From Paragordius varius (Eukaryota; Nematomorpha): a stretch of DNA of 64,000 nucleotides. This document shows positions 1 to 12,678 of the stretch, one piece after another. The notes beneath the pieces were generated by a model. It saw only the letters and a program-made list of their open reading frames with translations. It was not told the DNA's origin and searched no databases. Location of the stretch: assembly GCA_964247055.1 (NCBI GenBank), contig OZ176050.1, positions 1,860,001-1,924,000 on the forward strand, in the 5' to 3' direction. How positions within the stretch are numbered: position 1 is the first letter of the stretch; each line of letters starts with the position of its first letter. The position numbers were made by a program, and so were the translations under genes.

Positions 1-1785
1 TAACAACTGTTATTAATTTGAAGTAGACTATTTTAACAGTCAATTAAATATAAAACATATAAATTAATTTAATAATTAATTAATAAAAATATTTACAGAT
101 TAGCGGCTATGATATTTATAGGAATGTTCAATTATGAAAAATGGCTATCAAATGATAGAATACGAACAAAACAATATAAATACTCGTGAACATTAACCAA
201 AAACAATATTGATCAAAATTATTATTTAAAGTACAAAATCTATTTTTATAAGCAAACATTTATAATTTATACCCATAATTCTACTTTAAATTCCATAAAC
301 ATAAAAGCCCAATTTAATTGTTTATCCGACAATTACGAGATTGTTAATTTCGATAAATTACTTAATTAGATTTATGATAAAAGGTCAACCATAAATAATT
401 ATCAGATAATCTTTTTTAGCAGGGGTGTAAAACATATGACCCTCCATTTCTAGAGCCCGTGAAAAGTAAAACACAAAATTATACGAAATCTAGGTGTAAT
501 ATAAATTTCCAATTATTAAATTAATTTTTCCGAACTCGGAAATGAACAAACAAAAATTAAAATAAATAGTAGATTTTACAGTATATTTGTAATATAATAT
601 ATGTTAGTGCCCATTTGAGAAAATTTTAATCCTAAATATCTTGATAAGGCGAATATAAAGTTTATACAATTTCAAGCTATATTCAAAAATATTTTATAAA
701 CTACAGCAAAATTAATATTTGTATATAGATTAGCGTTCGGTTTTTGAATCAAAATTAGATAAAATGAACATTATAAAAATAAGTAAAATTTATGTATAGA
801 AATTGATTTCATTCAATTTATTATATAAACATTGTTAAAATACTATATCAAATAATATATTTAACTAAAAGGATTTGATCAGTAAAAAAATATTCGACTT
901 TTCGGTCTGAATACTTCAAAATCAAAATAGCTATTAGACATCTCTTAACAATAAAATATTATAGATATACTCAATACTTAAAAATATAATTATTGCGATT
1001 TTATTGTCCTTTAAAAGCTAAATATGTTGTCCGAACATACATTCAAAAATATATTAAAAAAATCTACATTTCAAATCTTCAGCCAGGTTCTTAGGTTTTG
1101 CAAAATGGCCGAAAAGTCAATAACACTTATTTATATATATATACATATAAATAAAATGTCAGTAGCAAATCATGAAATTATTTTAGCTTCGAATTTACGT
1201 TTTAGCGAAATTTCATTTAGTTTACGAACAATATGTTATTTGAATTTTACTAATTGAATATAAAATTTATAAAAAAATTATGCTTGCAATAAAAATATTC
1301 TGCCTATATTTTATATAATATGCTTTTAAATTACCAATAGGCCCAAGAATTTGATAAAAAAGTTAGGAAATTTAAGAAATGATGAAATTCTATTAAAATA
1401 TAAAAAACAACTATTCAAATTAGGCAAATAATAATATAAAGCGAAAAAAAAATAAATGTTCAATGTTTATAAACCAAACTAATTTGCATGTTAAGAAAAT
1501 ATACGGCTTTAATAGTCAAGAGAGTTCATATCATTTTGGTTGTTAAACGGCTAAAAAATTATTTAATTTATAAGTCTATTACATCATGTACGATATTATT
1601 CATTTCTCATTTAATTAAATTTAAATTGTGGATAAAATGTACAAGAATTTAAAAATACATATAAACAATTCAGATTAAATTAATATCTAATATATACCAA
1701 GGATACATCTTTTAAATTTTATTAACATAACTATTTTTTATTTTATCAACAAGAATAAATAAATTATAAAAACTAATTTTTTCAC
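1..1785. other. gene-free AT-rich DNA
   Basis: No open frame here looks like coding sequence, and no known repeat was recognised. The one frame longer than 70 codons (1024-1257) is low-complexity and ends in a TA-rich stretch. I see nothing else to annotate. Confidence 0.5.
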
Positions 1786-3690
1786 TTAACACTTCAATTC
1801 AATTTGGGGTATCTAAATACCCCAGATTAAATTTGAATTAATATTTTAAAAAAACTACTGAAGAAAACGGCCCCAATTTAAATTTATGCTTCTATACCAT
1901 TTTTCATGCAAAAACATCATTTTTTCAACCAAATGCAACATTTTTTCAACCAAACTCAACATTTTTTCAAGCAAACGCAACATTTTTTCAAGCAAAGACA
2001 ACATTTTTTCGAGCAAACGCAACATTTTTTCAAGCAAAGACAACAATTTTTCATCCAAACGCAACATTTTTTCAAGCAAACGCAACATTTTTTCAACCAA
2101 ATACAACATTTTTTCATCCAAACGCAACATTTTTTCAACCAACGACAACATTTTTTCAAGCAAAAACAACAATTTTTTTAAAATAAAAAACCATTTTTTT
2201 ATTTTTAGACATATTAATTTTAAAGTTAATGTAAATTAATTTTAGCGTAGAATTATGATTATTATTGTTTTATCATCAATATTTGATGGTATGATTGATT
2301 TTCAAACATTTTAATTGAGCCCATAAATTGCATTATTTATTTGTATTAATTATTTTTTTCTTTTACAACTTTAGTTTTACCTAATCAATCTATACTGCGC
2401 TTCAAGATTGTTCTTTATTTAAAGTTAGCCCTAGTACACTATAAGTTGGTCCTTCAATATTTTAATTTTGATTCTAACGTTTATTAATGTAGAAAATATT
2501 CATTATTCAATCATTTAAACCTATTTTTTTATTTAACCTATACCTTTAAGTGAATACATTTCTTTCATAAGAACCGTATATCCTTATTATTTTCTATAAA
2601 TTAATATTAAAAATATCTACGTGTGGGTTATTAATGGTAATATTTGGTTTAAAACAATAATAAATTTACAATATTGATGAAAAGAAAATTTTAAAACAAA
2701 GTTGTTTTACTATGATAATATTAATTTTGATTCAAAAAATAAATAGAGAAAAAAATAGATAATTACACACAAAAATAACGGTTTATAAAAACTGCAAAAA
2801 ATGTAAGGAATTTTAGGCGAAGGATATCTTTTAATTTTTAAAGAGAGTCTTAAAGCGCAAATTGTATTGATTGATGAAAAAAAATATTTTTAAATAAATA
2901 ATGCAATTTATGGGAATTAAAATGTTTGAAAATCAATCATACCATCAAATATTGATGATAAAACAATAATAATCATAATTCTACGCTAAAATTAATTTAC
3001 ATTAACTTTAAATTTAATATATCTAAAAATATGGTTTTTTATTTTAAAAAAATTGTTGTTTTTGCTTGAAAAAATGTTGTCGTTGGTCGAAAAAATGTTG
3101 CGTTTGGATGAAAAAATGTTGTATTTGGTTGAAAAAATGTTGCGTTTGCATGAAAAAATGTTGCGTTTGGATGAAAAATTGTTGTCTTTGCTTGAAAAAA
3201 TGTTGCGTTTGCTCGAAAAAATGTTGTCTTTGCTTGAAAAAATGTTGCGTTTGCTTGAAAAAATGTTGAGTTTGGTTGAAAAAATGTTGCATTTGGTTGA
3301 AAAAATGATGTTTTTGCATGAAAAATGGTATATCTAAATGAAAATTATATATATGTGCCAAAATATCTTGATAAAATTTTGCTTGGAAAAAAAAGTTCCA
3401 TCTCAAATTACTTCGACGCCATTTTTATTTTACAAAATTTTTGCAAAATATGGTCTTCATTTAATTTTAAGGGTAAAACTAGAGCTAATTTTTTATATAA
3501 ATAACATCTAACATTGATAGAAAACAAAAAAGCGGTTTATTTTGTATTATTTCTTAATTTTAGAATTCGACACATATCACGTTGACCAAATTTTTACCTT
3601 TTGGTTTTAGCTTAAAATAAGTAATATCAAGTATATTTGAATAAATATTTTTATATATTTCGGTTTTTTAATGTTATTTAAGTGTTAATA
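1786..3690 (+). repeat. MITE-like repeat M, copy A, split by an insertion
   Basis: The left piece is 1786-1894 and the right piece 3331-3690. Together they match copies at 20399, 29235, 59407 and 63616. Landmarks are GGGGTATCTAAATACCCC near the left end, the phrase ACTACTGAAG, and ACTTCGACGCCATTTTTATT in the middle. A 1436-bp TACCATTT element splits the copy. Copies B and E read CTTCTATCC where copy A is interrupted after CTTCTA, so they act as uninterrupted reference sites. The right end has decayed or been lost. The family is probably a non-autonomous DNA transposon. No coding capacity was seen. Confidence 0.7.
1895..3330. mobile_element. TIR element with 21-bp arrayed arms (TTTTTTCAAC type)
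   Basis: The element starts TACCATTTTTCATGC and ends with the exact complement, GCATGAAAAATGGTA. TA flanks it on both sides (1893-1894 and 3331-3332). The arms are about 440-450 bp each (1895-2345 and 2890-3330). The outer half of each arm is about 12 tandem copies of a 21-bp unit with core TTTTTTCAAGCAAACG. The inner half is a unique inverted sequence containing ATTGATGATAAAACAATA. The centre (about 2387-2865) looks like a decayed CAAGTTGG-type element, with TGCGCTTCAAGA facing TCTTAAAGCGCA. There is no transposase, so it is non-autonomous. Confidence 0.85.
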
Positions 3691-3945
3691 TCCAACTTTA
3701 GTTGTAAAGGGCTTTTAGTAGTAAAAGAAGGTTGGGATTTTTGTCGTTTCGATTAGGTATATTAAATATATCCCTTTTTACACAATTCTCAAAAGGAATA
3801 TCCAAACATATAAAAGTTTTTATTTATCTGATCCTTACTCAAGCAATATGATATCATAATGGAAATTAATTATTATTCAATCTTTTCCATATTAGAATTT
3901 AGTATATTAGTAACTGGTTGGAAACACTTGTTTGATCGACTGACA

Positions 3946-3972
3946 TAATATATATATATATATATATATATA
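3946..3972. repeat. (TA)n microsatellite
   Basis: A pure TA run. Similar runs lie at 14290-14312, 15362-15380, 22338-22373, 34146-34178, 36009-36041, 52542-52564 and 56950-56972. Confidence 0.9.
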
Positions 3973-4149
3973 GTAACCTTCAAACGTAAAAAACCAAATT
4001 AAGATATGAACTAAAATTTAAATAAAGTAAAAATATTTAATGAGATATGAAACTAAAAAACATGTGTGTATTGTTATTAATAAAAAATCGTAATGTTATT
4101 AATATTGTTAAAACCCTTCTTTCTGTTCATTATATTTAGTCCTCTTTTG

Positions 4150-4400
4150 TTTATTGAAATTTTTAGCGATTTAACATAACATTCGAAATTTTTAAAATTT
4201 TAAATATAGAACCATGTGTGTCATATCATTCAAAAGAGCCGTGAAGGCTATGTTGTGAAGGGGATTGTGGAGTCTTGTGCAGACTGAAACTGTCAAGTAA
4301 TTGATTTTGTTTCACCTTTACTGATACTGAAGAGCGCAAAAAACTGAATTTATCGAATGGTAGTTCATTTAATCAATCTGATGTAAAAGTTATTTGGCTT
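4150..4400. repeat. interspersed repeat shared with about 27290-27390
   Basis: The phrases AACCATGTGTGTCATATCATTC and, further on, ATCGAATGGTAGTTCATT followed by AATCAATCTGATGTAAAAG recur in diverged form near 27290-27390. The spacing is similar in both places. The class is unknown, the ends are not defined, and there is no coding capacity. Confidence 0.4.
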
Positions 4401-5189
4401 ATTTTAAAATTTAAAAATTTTGAACATTAGTTAGTGTAACTAAATATTAAACCGGTATTGAGAATTTATTAGATAAGAAAAATATATTTGGAAAGTTTTA
4501 ATTTAAAAGGTGTTAATAATCTCACGATGTAAATGATAATAATAATTTTGATTATTTTTATATAGTTCATTCATTGGCTTGGGTCCTGGTAATATATTTT
4601 AATATAAGTTTTTTAGTTAATTAATTAAAAATCAATTTCAAATAAATATCTCATTTTTATTGAATATATTTTTGTTCAATTGTGTGATAAAATGAGTTTA
4701 TTTAAAATAACATGCTTGTGTTATCTTTTTAAGACATTCATTGCCATCTATACAAAGTTTGACCCATCCATTAGTTTTTAAATTATATTAATTAAGAAAA
4801 ATATCGAGAGTTTGTCGCTTCCTATATCAAATATTAACTAACGATGGAATATAAAGTATGCATTTTATAGAGTTTTTATTACTCTTTCGAATGATATATT
4901 ACGAATGGGCATCTGTTGCATATTCAATGCAAAAACATTTATAAATAAAATTTGATAAAAATTAAATTCAGGTGCTTTTATTATTATATGAGATTTGCTG
5001 TTAAAATGATTTATCAGAAAAACTCGAGTCGCAAAAAAATTTCTTGTCTAGTGTAATTAATCGTAGTTATACATAATGTTGAAATAATAAAAATGAAAAA
5101 ATTCGTTTTTTTAATATCACTAATTTTTACAAATATATGTTGGTGATGATAATGTTGAATTTGATCCGTTGCAATGACTTTACCAATGT

Positions 5190-5740
5190 TAAGAGGCCAA
5201 TTATATATGAGTTACAGGGACTATCAGCAAATGACTTGGTGAAGTTGTTTAAAACAGCAAAATATATGATGCCATCTAATACATATATCATGCCGAAAAA
5301 ATTCTTCATGGCGAGCATGGAACCTAAATATAATGCTCCTACAATGGATGAGGTGGCGATGTTATAAATGGAGATCAATTTTATTCAATCAATATATTAA
5401 TTCACCTAGAAAATGGTTTAGAGACTCATAGATGTTATGATCCGTTACATTATCCACTAATATTCTGGATGGTACAGATTGATATATTTTAATTTTAGAT
5501 GATTTATACTATCACTAAAGAAGAAATTAATAAAAAATGTAGCGCAATGAAATATTATTCGTATGTATTAATGTCAGGATATTCATTCATAATTTAAGAT
5601 GCAGACATTTGACCAATACATTGTAGATATGTATGCAATAGAAACAACGTACGTTACATCTTCGGTTAAATCAGGCTAAACTTCGTTGTGTAATACATAC
5701 ACCTACGAGATGCTATAATTAATGAAATATCAACGATATT
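5190..5740 (+). pseudogene. Helitron Rep/helicase N-terminal fragment (decayed)
   Basis: Several frames on the plus strand together match the Helitron-like N-terminal domain. The first stretch reads LFKTAKYMMPSNTY and then YNAPTMDEVA. The next reads GLETHRCYDPLHYPLIFW. Further on, reading across frame changes, come KKCSAMKYYSYVLM, a MYA-like segment and YIHLRDAI. The order and spacing fit the family. The frame changes several times, and no HUH motif or helicase domain follows. It is therefore a truncated, dead piece of a rolling-circle transposon. The downstream side runs into a TACCATTT-type element at 5757. Confidence 0.65.
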
Positions 5741-5756
5741 GGGAGATATAGAATAC

Positions 5757-6351
5757 TACCATCTTCATACAAGTTGTTCCTTGAACACTTCAAGTTGGTC
5801 CTTTGACTTACTTGTTTTGTTTTTAACTTTTATCAATCAAATCGCAAATAATTCATCTATTTTATTGTATTTAACCTATTTTCTATCATAAATTTTAAAT
5901 CGATATAAGCTTTTAATCTTTGAGAAACCGGATATCGTTATTAATTTCTGAAATAATTTTGGATTCTATGAGATTTTAACATGAAATGAAAAAAAATTAA
6001 ATTTTTTTATTAATTTATAATAAAAACATTTGAAAGTCAATAATTTTGTTCAATTGAAAAAAAAATAGTTTTAAACAAAAAGGATTTTCAATAAAAAATT
6101 TATTTTTAAATGAATAAATATATAATAAATAAAAGAAATTTATGTTAATAAATAATAAAATATAAATATAAATACAAAAATGATTAAATCAATAAATAAA
6201 AAATTTAAGGACAACTTGATGTTTTCAAGGACCAACTTGAAATGTTCAATGACGAACTTGAACTATTCCAACTTGATCTGTCAAGTACCAACTTAAACTG
6301 TTCAATAACCAACTTGAAATGTTATAGGACACTCTTGCAGTGCAAACGGTA
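5757..6351. mobile_element. TIR element with 21-bp arrays (CAAGTTGG type), decayed
   Basis: The element runs from TACCATCTTCATACAAGTTG to GTGCAAACGGTA. The left arm carries CAAGTTGTTCC and CAAGTTGGTCC units. The right arm carries repeated ACCAACTTGAA units. The length is 595 bp, close to the 524-bp and 711-bp copies at 40764 and 41651. The terminal bases have drifted from TACCATTT. There is no coding capacity. Confidence 0.7.
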
Positions 6352-7350
6352 TACTTTAAAAATATATAACATACGCATCAACACTCAAAAACTTTGCTCT
6401 TAAAAATAGGATATTGGTTCCCAGTGGACAAAATTATTTTTTATACATTATCCCAGTAAGACTACATCAAAATATACAGATAGGTTGATAATCTCTTTCA
6501 TATCCGATTACAAAGATATTAAAAATTAATGTGTAGCATAAGCAATACTCAAATTAAATTTTGCTCTTAAAAATCGGATATCACTCATAAATAAAATTAT
6601 TTATTATACATTATATTAGTAAGTCTACATCAAAATATACAGATAGTTTAATTAACTCTTTCATATCAGATTTTTACAACGATACTTTAAAAATTAATTT
6701 GCAAACGCATCAATACTCAAATTAAACTTAGCCGGACAAAATTATTTTTTATATATTACTACATCAACATATACAAATATTTTGAAAATCTCTTTCATAT
6801 CCGATTTTTACAAAGATACTTTAAAAATTAATGTGTAGCATAAGCATCAATAGTCAAATTAAACTTTGCGCTTAAAAATGGGATATTATTCCCAAATGGA
6901 CCAAATAATTTTTATACATTCTCTTATAAGACTACATCAAAATATACAGATAGTTTGAATAACTCTTTCATATCAGATTTTTACAACGATACCCTAAAAA
7001 TCAATGCGTAGCATACGCATCAATACTAAAATTAAACTTTGCCCTTAAAAATCGGATATTGATCCCCAATGGACAAAATTATTTTTATACATTCTCTTAG
7101 TTAGACCACCATAAAATATACAGTTGATAATCTTTTTTATATCCAATTTTTACAACGATGCTTTAAAAATTAATGTGTCGCATACGTATCAATACTCAAA
7201 TTAAACTTTACCCTTAAAAATAGGATATTGCTCATAAATGGAAAAATTATTTTTTATACATTACCTTAGTAAGACTACTAAAAATACACAGAGATGATTT
7301 ATCCTTTCATATCCGATTTTTACAAGGATACTTTAAAAATTAATGTGTAT
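6352..7350. repeat. tandem satellite, about 170-bp unit, about six copies
   Basis: The phrase CTACATCAAAATATACAGAT recurs at about 6462, 6625, 6759 (diverged), 6932, 7106 and 7275. The spacings are 163, 134, 173, 174 and 169 bp. Each unit also has a CTTAAA AATCGGATAT-like segment and ends with TTTAAAAATTAATGTGTA. The array follows directly after the CAAGTTGG element and the Helitron fragment. It could be a nucleosome-length satellite or the tandem part of a Helitron-related element. Confidence 0.8.
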
Positions 7351-9145
7351 AGCTTTAACCTATATAACCCTGTTCATGTATAATTTTAGATTCTGTTAAT
7401 CATAATGACCAAGAGACTAAATACAAGACACGCAGCATTTATTATAAGAGCTGTGGTCATAAACACTGTCTTAAATTCAGTTTAGATACTTAACCGCCAG
7501 ATGCTATACTAGTAATATAGTATTCTATCAACAATGTTAGGTCTAACGTTCTTCCCTTTGCATATTGCCATAAAAATTTTATTCCACTAACTATAGTGAC
7601 TCGAATGAGATTAGGCCACAAAATCAAAAAAAACATTTATAAATTTCTAAAAACTTTCTAAAAATCTATAATGATATATTCCCATGCTAAATGTATTGCA
7701 TTTTTTGATGTAATGAGGATAAAACTATTCATCAAGGTTTTGCCGCACCGTATGTTTTTGCATTTTGTGTTAACTTGCTATGGAAAGGCCAAAACAAAAA
7801 AAAATAGGGCGCCAATAAGATTTTTTAAAAATTTGATTATTTATTTTGATTTAAAAAACAATTCCTCGTTATGTTCAAATATTTAAACGAACAAGTTAAT
7901 ACAAGTGAGATTCCACAGGCAAGTGTTTCATTTTAATTTAATACAAAAATTTAAAAATGATCCAAATAAATTTTGCATGTGTGGCGGTAAAATTATATAT
8001 AAGAAAAATAATTTACGGATATCGAGGTTAACACTGGAAAACTTTTTATATATTGTGATCAAAATTAATAATGACAGTGAATGGACCCCCCAAAAAATAT
8101 GCGATTTTAAATGCATACAATAAATGATTATATAATTTATTAAATATAAATATATCAATATATATTGAAAAAAATGGTGTAATATAATAAACTTTTATTT
8201 TTAATCATACAACATAATGTATAAGAGTTTTCGATTATCTAGTAAATGTAGCATCAATCGTAAGATGTTCGGCTACCTGCCAGTAAAGGCATTCCAGACT
8301 CACCCTTAACGCACCTTGAAGCTTCAGAACTGAACGCATGTTTGAGATTGAGTTTAGGCACATAAAAGTGAGTCTGTTAGATGTCTTCTTGTGATTAGTA
8401 TGGTTACACTCAATATATGAAATGTTAATTGCCTATTAAATTAAAACCATTATATTCACTTGATCACGTTACTATCAATACTAAAATACTTAAGTTTCCA
8501 AACATATCCAACTGTACCCTTAAATCCTAAAAAATGTACAACATAGATTCTTTATTGCGTTTTAATCATCTCTATATTCTTTTTTGTGGTCAAAGTTTAA
8601 AATTTACCGTATCCTTAACTGAAATTCAACATATAACGCATCCAATTATTTAAATCTGAAAATAACAATATCCATGATGTATAATTAGATTTTTTATTTA
8701 AAAAATTAACCGAACAGAAAAAAAAATAATTATTTATTTTAAAATTTTATTTGATTTTCCCTTTTGAAAAATTGAAAAACCCGTAGTATCTCAAAATTCT
8801 GATTTGGTGGATCAAAAATGTTTTGAACATTGAAATAACGTGGTGGTGCTCAAAAATTTGTCGACTTTTACATTAAATTTCCCGTATTTCTTATATTTTA
8901 TGCCTAACAATGCTATATGTTTTAAGTATAGAAAATTACGAATTGAAAAGATGCAATAAAATTGATATTCTTTTGGTTACATCTGTTAATAAACCACTTA
9001 TGGAGTTTTTTGTAAGATTAAAAGGGACCGATAAATGAGTATTTAAATAATTTTATTTCACTGATATAAAAACATCGATCACATAAATTATATGTTAGAC
9101 AAATATTATTTTATATATGGCAAAATGGTACACACATTGATTTAT
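7351..9145. other. intergenic, no gene recognised
   Basis: The short open frames at 7671-8158 overlap on both strands and show no domain. A stretch at about 8250-8400 is less AT-rich than its surroundings. It has no tRNA boxes or coding signature that I can defend. Confidence 0.4.
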
Positions 9146-9470
9146 TCATAATAGATATTTCTTTCCTCGGAATATAGGCAAAGATGGGTTAGCCACAATA
9201 TATGGATTCTGAAAAAAAAAAACAAATAAATTAAGAATAATATGCCTCTATATTAAATAAAATAGAATAGAGATAAAAATCTACCGGTTTAAAAAACATC
9301 AAGGGATATGCTCGTTTAATACCCCAATTGGATGAGAAATTCACCTAAATAAATAATATAATATATTATAATATAAATCAAAATACCTGCCCCAAACATG
9401 TATCATGCGTCATATTAGTTATTATTAAAGTCAAAACAATCAAAAGAAATCTGGTTTGGGCGGTGGACAT
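9146..9470 (-). CDS. AKH/GnRH-superfamily neuropeptide precursor
   Basis: Three exons (9470-9387, 9344-9285, 9208-9146) encode 68 residues. All joins are phase 0, with GT-AG introns of 42 and 76 nt. Residues 1-27 form a signal peptide with core FLLIVLTLIITN ending CLG. The mature peptide starts at Gln28: QVNFSSNWGI followed by the dibasic site KR. Known adipokinetic hormones start with pyroglutamate and have aromatic residues at positions 4 and 8, as here (F4, W8). The tail runs from AYPLMFFKP to SLPIFRGKKYLL, so it contains a second amidation-like site, GKK. The first intron splits the peptide after Gln1. AATAAA overlaps the stop codon. Unusually, the glycine is not next to KR (GIKR, not GKR), so amidation of the main peptide is doubtful. 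The assignment rests on the peptide motif and precursor layout. Confidence 0.75.
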
Positions 9471-12400
9471 ATTTAAAAATTTAAATGATATGGATATGAT
9501 TGCTACAAAAAAAATTACAGTAATGGTACAGTAATTGTATATATATATATTTATTTTATTTATTATGAAGCAAATGGAGCGCAATCAATTAAGGTCAAAA
9601 TATCATAAAGTAGAATTGTTTTTATTTTTATGTAACATGTAATTAAAAATCTTTAACGGTATATATAAGGTAAAAGAAATAAGTACCAGATATTTTCTAC
9701 TCTATTAATTTATCATCAATGTTAACTTTATAGCTAGTTAATTGGAAAATAATTAAGATCTCATGCGTCAATAAATCACCAAATAAACCTATCTCTCAAT
9801 ATATTTTAGTATAAAATCTATAGGGACAACCTTAGAGACAGAGAGTTTAAATTTCATTTGATTTAAATTGAAAAAAATCTTACAATCACGTATTTAAAGT
9901 TAAATTGGTTTCATTTATTGTGTAACCCTTATCATCGTTTTTACAAATTAATTTAATTACTTCGTTTTCCTATAACTCTAATAGATATTTTTAATATGAT
10001 GTTCTATAAATAAAGGCTTTATTATAAATGTCTATTGATTTATCTTATTAGTATATATCAAAAACTAAAAGTTAGCTAAACTATAATATAAGTCTATAGG
10101 TCAAATTTTTAATGTGCCCAGAATCATAATATTCTAAACAAAAAAAATGTTCGAAATATGTTATTCGGAACAACATACTTAGGTATTTTATAATTCCAAC
10201 ACCGATCAGTTAAGAACTATGCACTAAATAATACCGAGAGGCAAATAATTAATAGAACGAGGACACCTCCAAGTTATACGTACTCATTTAATATTGTTTT
10301 CATAATGAATTTCAAACTAAATATTACATTTTGCAATCGTAATGTAAATAGTAACGATAAAAACGTTTTTAATGATGTATAGACGGTAGTAGAATTTTTA
10401 TTTTATTTTTTACACCATAAACTGGTTAAGTTAACGCCGGATTTGCGTGTTAAATTTTGTCTCAAACACGGTTTTGTAGAAATAATTGGCCTAATACATT
10501 TGAAAAGAACCAGCTCTCTGGCTTCAAGCCTCGTATAAAAAATTATTTCGTTACTTGTAATTAGTTTCGGTTTTATAATAAACCCAACTGTGTATGTTTA
10601 ATTGTATTTATTACTGCTAATTATATTTTGAACAAACCCCTTTAGTAGATATTTCATAAAATATATAGTATTTTATCATTTGTTTCATTAGAATGGGTAA
10701 TTATTATTAGCTGTATACAAAATACCCATGAATTGGGGCAAGCCTAACTGATATTTGTTGCGCCATTGTCATTGTGATAGAAATTTAGAAATAAAAATTT
10801 AATATTTTCTAAATTGGAAATATTTATGTAAAACAATATTAATTCCAAAAAAAATCTTGTTTATTTAACATAAATTTGGAAAAGCCTTTTTTTAAATATA
10901 ATCCACAAAGATATTTTTTGAAAACTGTATGACGTGGAATGAATTGTTTACAATAATAGTTAGTTTAAATTTATAAGTGGATTATTCCTTAATAATTAAG
11001 GCTGGAGTAAAACAACCTCAAGAAAATTATTTAAAGAATTATCGATATATGACATTGGGTTACAGATAATTTTAGTGGCGAAATACTATATTACATAGGA
11101 ATGTTCAACACTGGATCATGTGCGACATGTGAGGCGGCCCGTATTAATTTTGAAAAATATCAAATAAAATTGATGTTCTATTTTTGACAATATTTTATAT
11201 AAATATCTTAGCTAAATTAAATACTATGATAATTTTCGCTCCAAAATATTAAGTAAGTCTTGCCTTAATACTCTATCAAAAAATATCTAATGCTTGAATT
11301 TAAAAAAAATTATTAAAGTTAATTAAATTTTTAGGCCATGCATCAACATACATCACATTTTATGCTTTGATAAAATAAAGACAAATGGTGTTCTATAATA
11401 AATAACACGCAATAGGTGAAATAAATAGTTAAATTTTCTTAATTTTTTTTCAGTATTGTGTTAAAAATATGAAAATTTATTTATTAATGTGGTTCACCTC
11501 TTTAAAGAGCAAATGCGGCCCGCCAAGTCATTTGAGCTAAACACCTTTAATTTAGCATATAATAATTTTTAGAAAAAAACAGACAAAACGTATAAACTTT
11601 TAATATTATTTTCTGACAGACCAAATTTTTTTAATCATATTTTTTAAAAACTATTTGTCACTTGGTTTGCGCTAGTTAATTTATGCTTATATGTCTAAAG
11701 CTTGAAAGTGAGACATGTGAAAGACGACTTTTATTTAAAGATGCAATAATTAAAATAAAAATAGAGAGATTGGGCGGGATTAAGACAGTAAAGTAAGTAG
11801 AAGACAGAATAAACTCGTGTAATATATGAAGTAAGAAGATAGGCCACACTTTTGAAATTTTAGCCAGGACACCATGACAATGAGGAATATATGGTTCCAA
11901 CAATACGCAAAAGACGTGATACGCATTAAAAGGTCCATATAATCAAATAAAAAAAATCTACCTTTAGTATACTAAGAACGCCTGACTACCCAGCTATCAT
12001 GAGCTTTTGCTAATAATTAGCTTTAACTAATAAATAGACATAAATATGGATGCTGGAGACACGACAACCATAACATATCAATTAGTTTAATTCAGTAATA
12101 AAAGGATTTTAAGGATTAGATACTAAACTTTGTGCAAAGGTTTTTCCAGGAACATAGGGTTAAAATGAAAAATAGCAAATAATCTAAAAACAGAGATAGT
12201 AAAAAAGCGGAAAGTAACGAAACTAAAGGGGGATTTATGTTTAAGGTTCATAATATTTTTCAACGATAAACACGGGAAGATTACGAAAAGATTCTCAACG
12301 GACTTGTTAGGGATGGGGAAATAATCTATACGAACTAATACTGTTTCGAAATTTATAATTTTGCCATGCACGCTCCATACATTAACACAATATTAATAGA

Positions 12401-12678
12401 TAAGGGACGCTATTTTGTATAAAGCTAACAATAGCACGAGACGAAAGAAATTATTAATCTACCAGGAAACCACAGAAAATATTGAAAAGAGAGAAATGAG
12501 AGCCAGATATAACAAGATTTAGTCCCAAAACAGATTAGAACAGACCGTGAGGTAAGATATCCCTATATAACTCATATGATTCATACCTATAACGCTACAC
12601 AATCTATGCCAAAATGTTTGGGAAAAACGTAAGTGGCCTAATGACTGCTGGGTACGATCCATTTATCTCCCCATATAT
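9471..12678. other. intergenic, no gene recognised
   Basis: This is mostly AT-rich sequence without a coding signature. The segment about 11680-12650 is less AT-rich and purine-rich on the plus strand, with broken short frames. It may be an old transposon remnant, but I found no motif to name it. Confidence 0.4.

Noticed and set aside
1855-3406. Open frames of repeated 7-residue units such as EKMLRLL or HFFKQTQ, looking like coiled coils
   Set aside because: They are translations of the 21-bp arrays. 21 is a multiple of three and the unit lacks stops, so frames stay open on both strands. The same holds at 15225-15578, 23402-23647, 26375-26632 and 40291-42500.
5095-5160. Signal-peptide-like start MKKFVFLISLIFTNICW on the plus strand
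   Set aside because: It runs straight into stops and leads into the Helitron fragment. There is no evidence of a gene.
7671-8158. Overlapping open frames on both strands
   Set aside because: They are short, low in complexity and without domains. They fit chance in AT-rich DNA.
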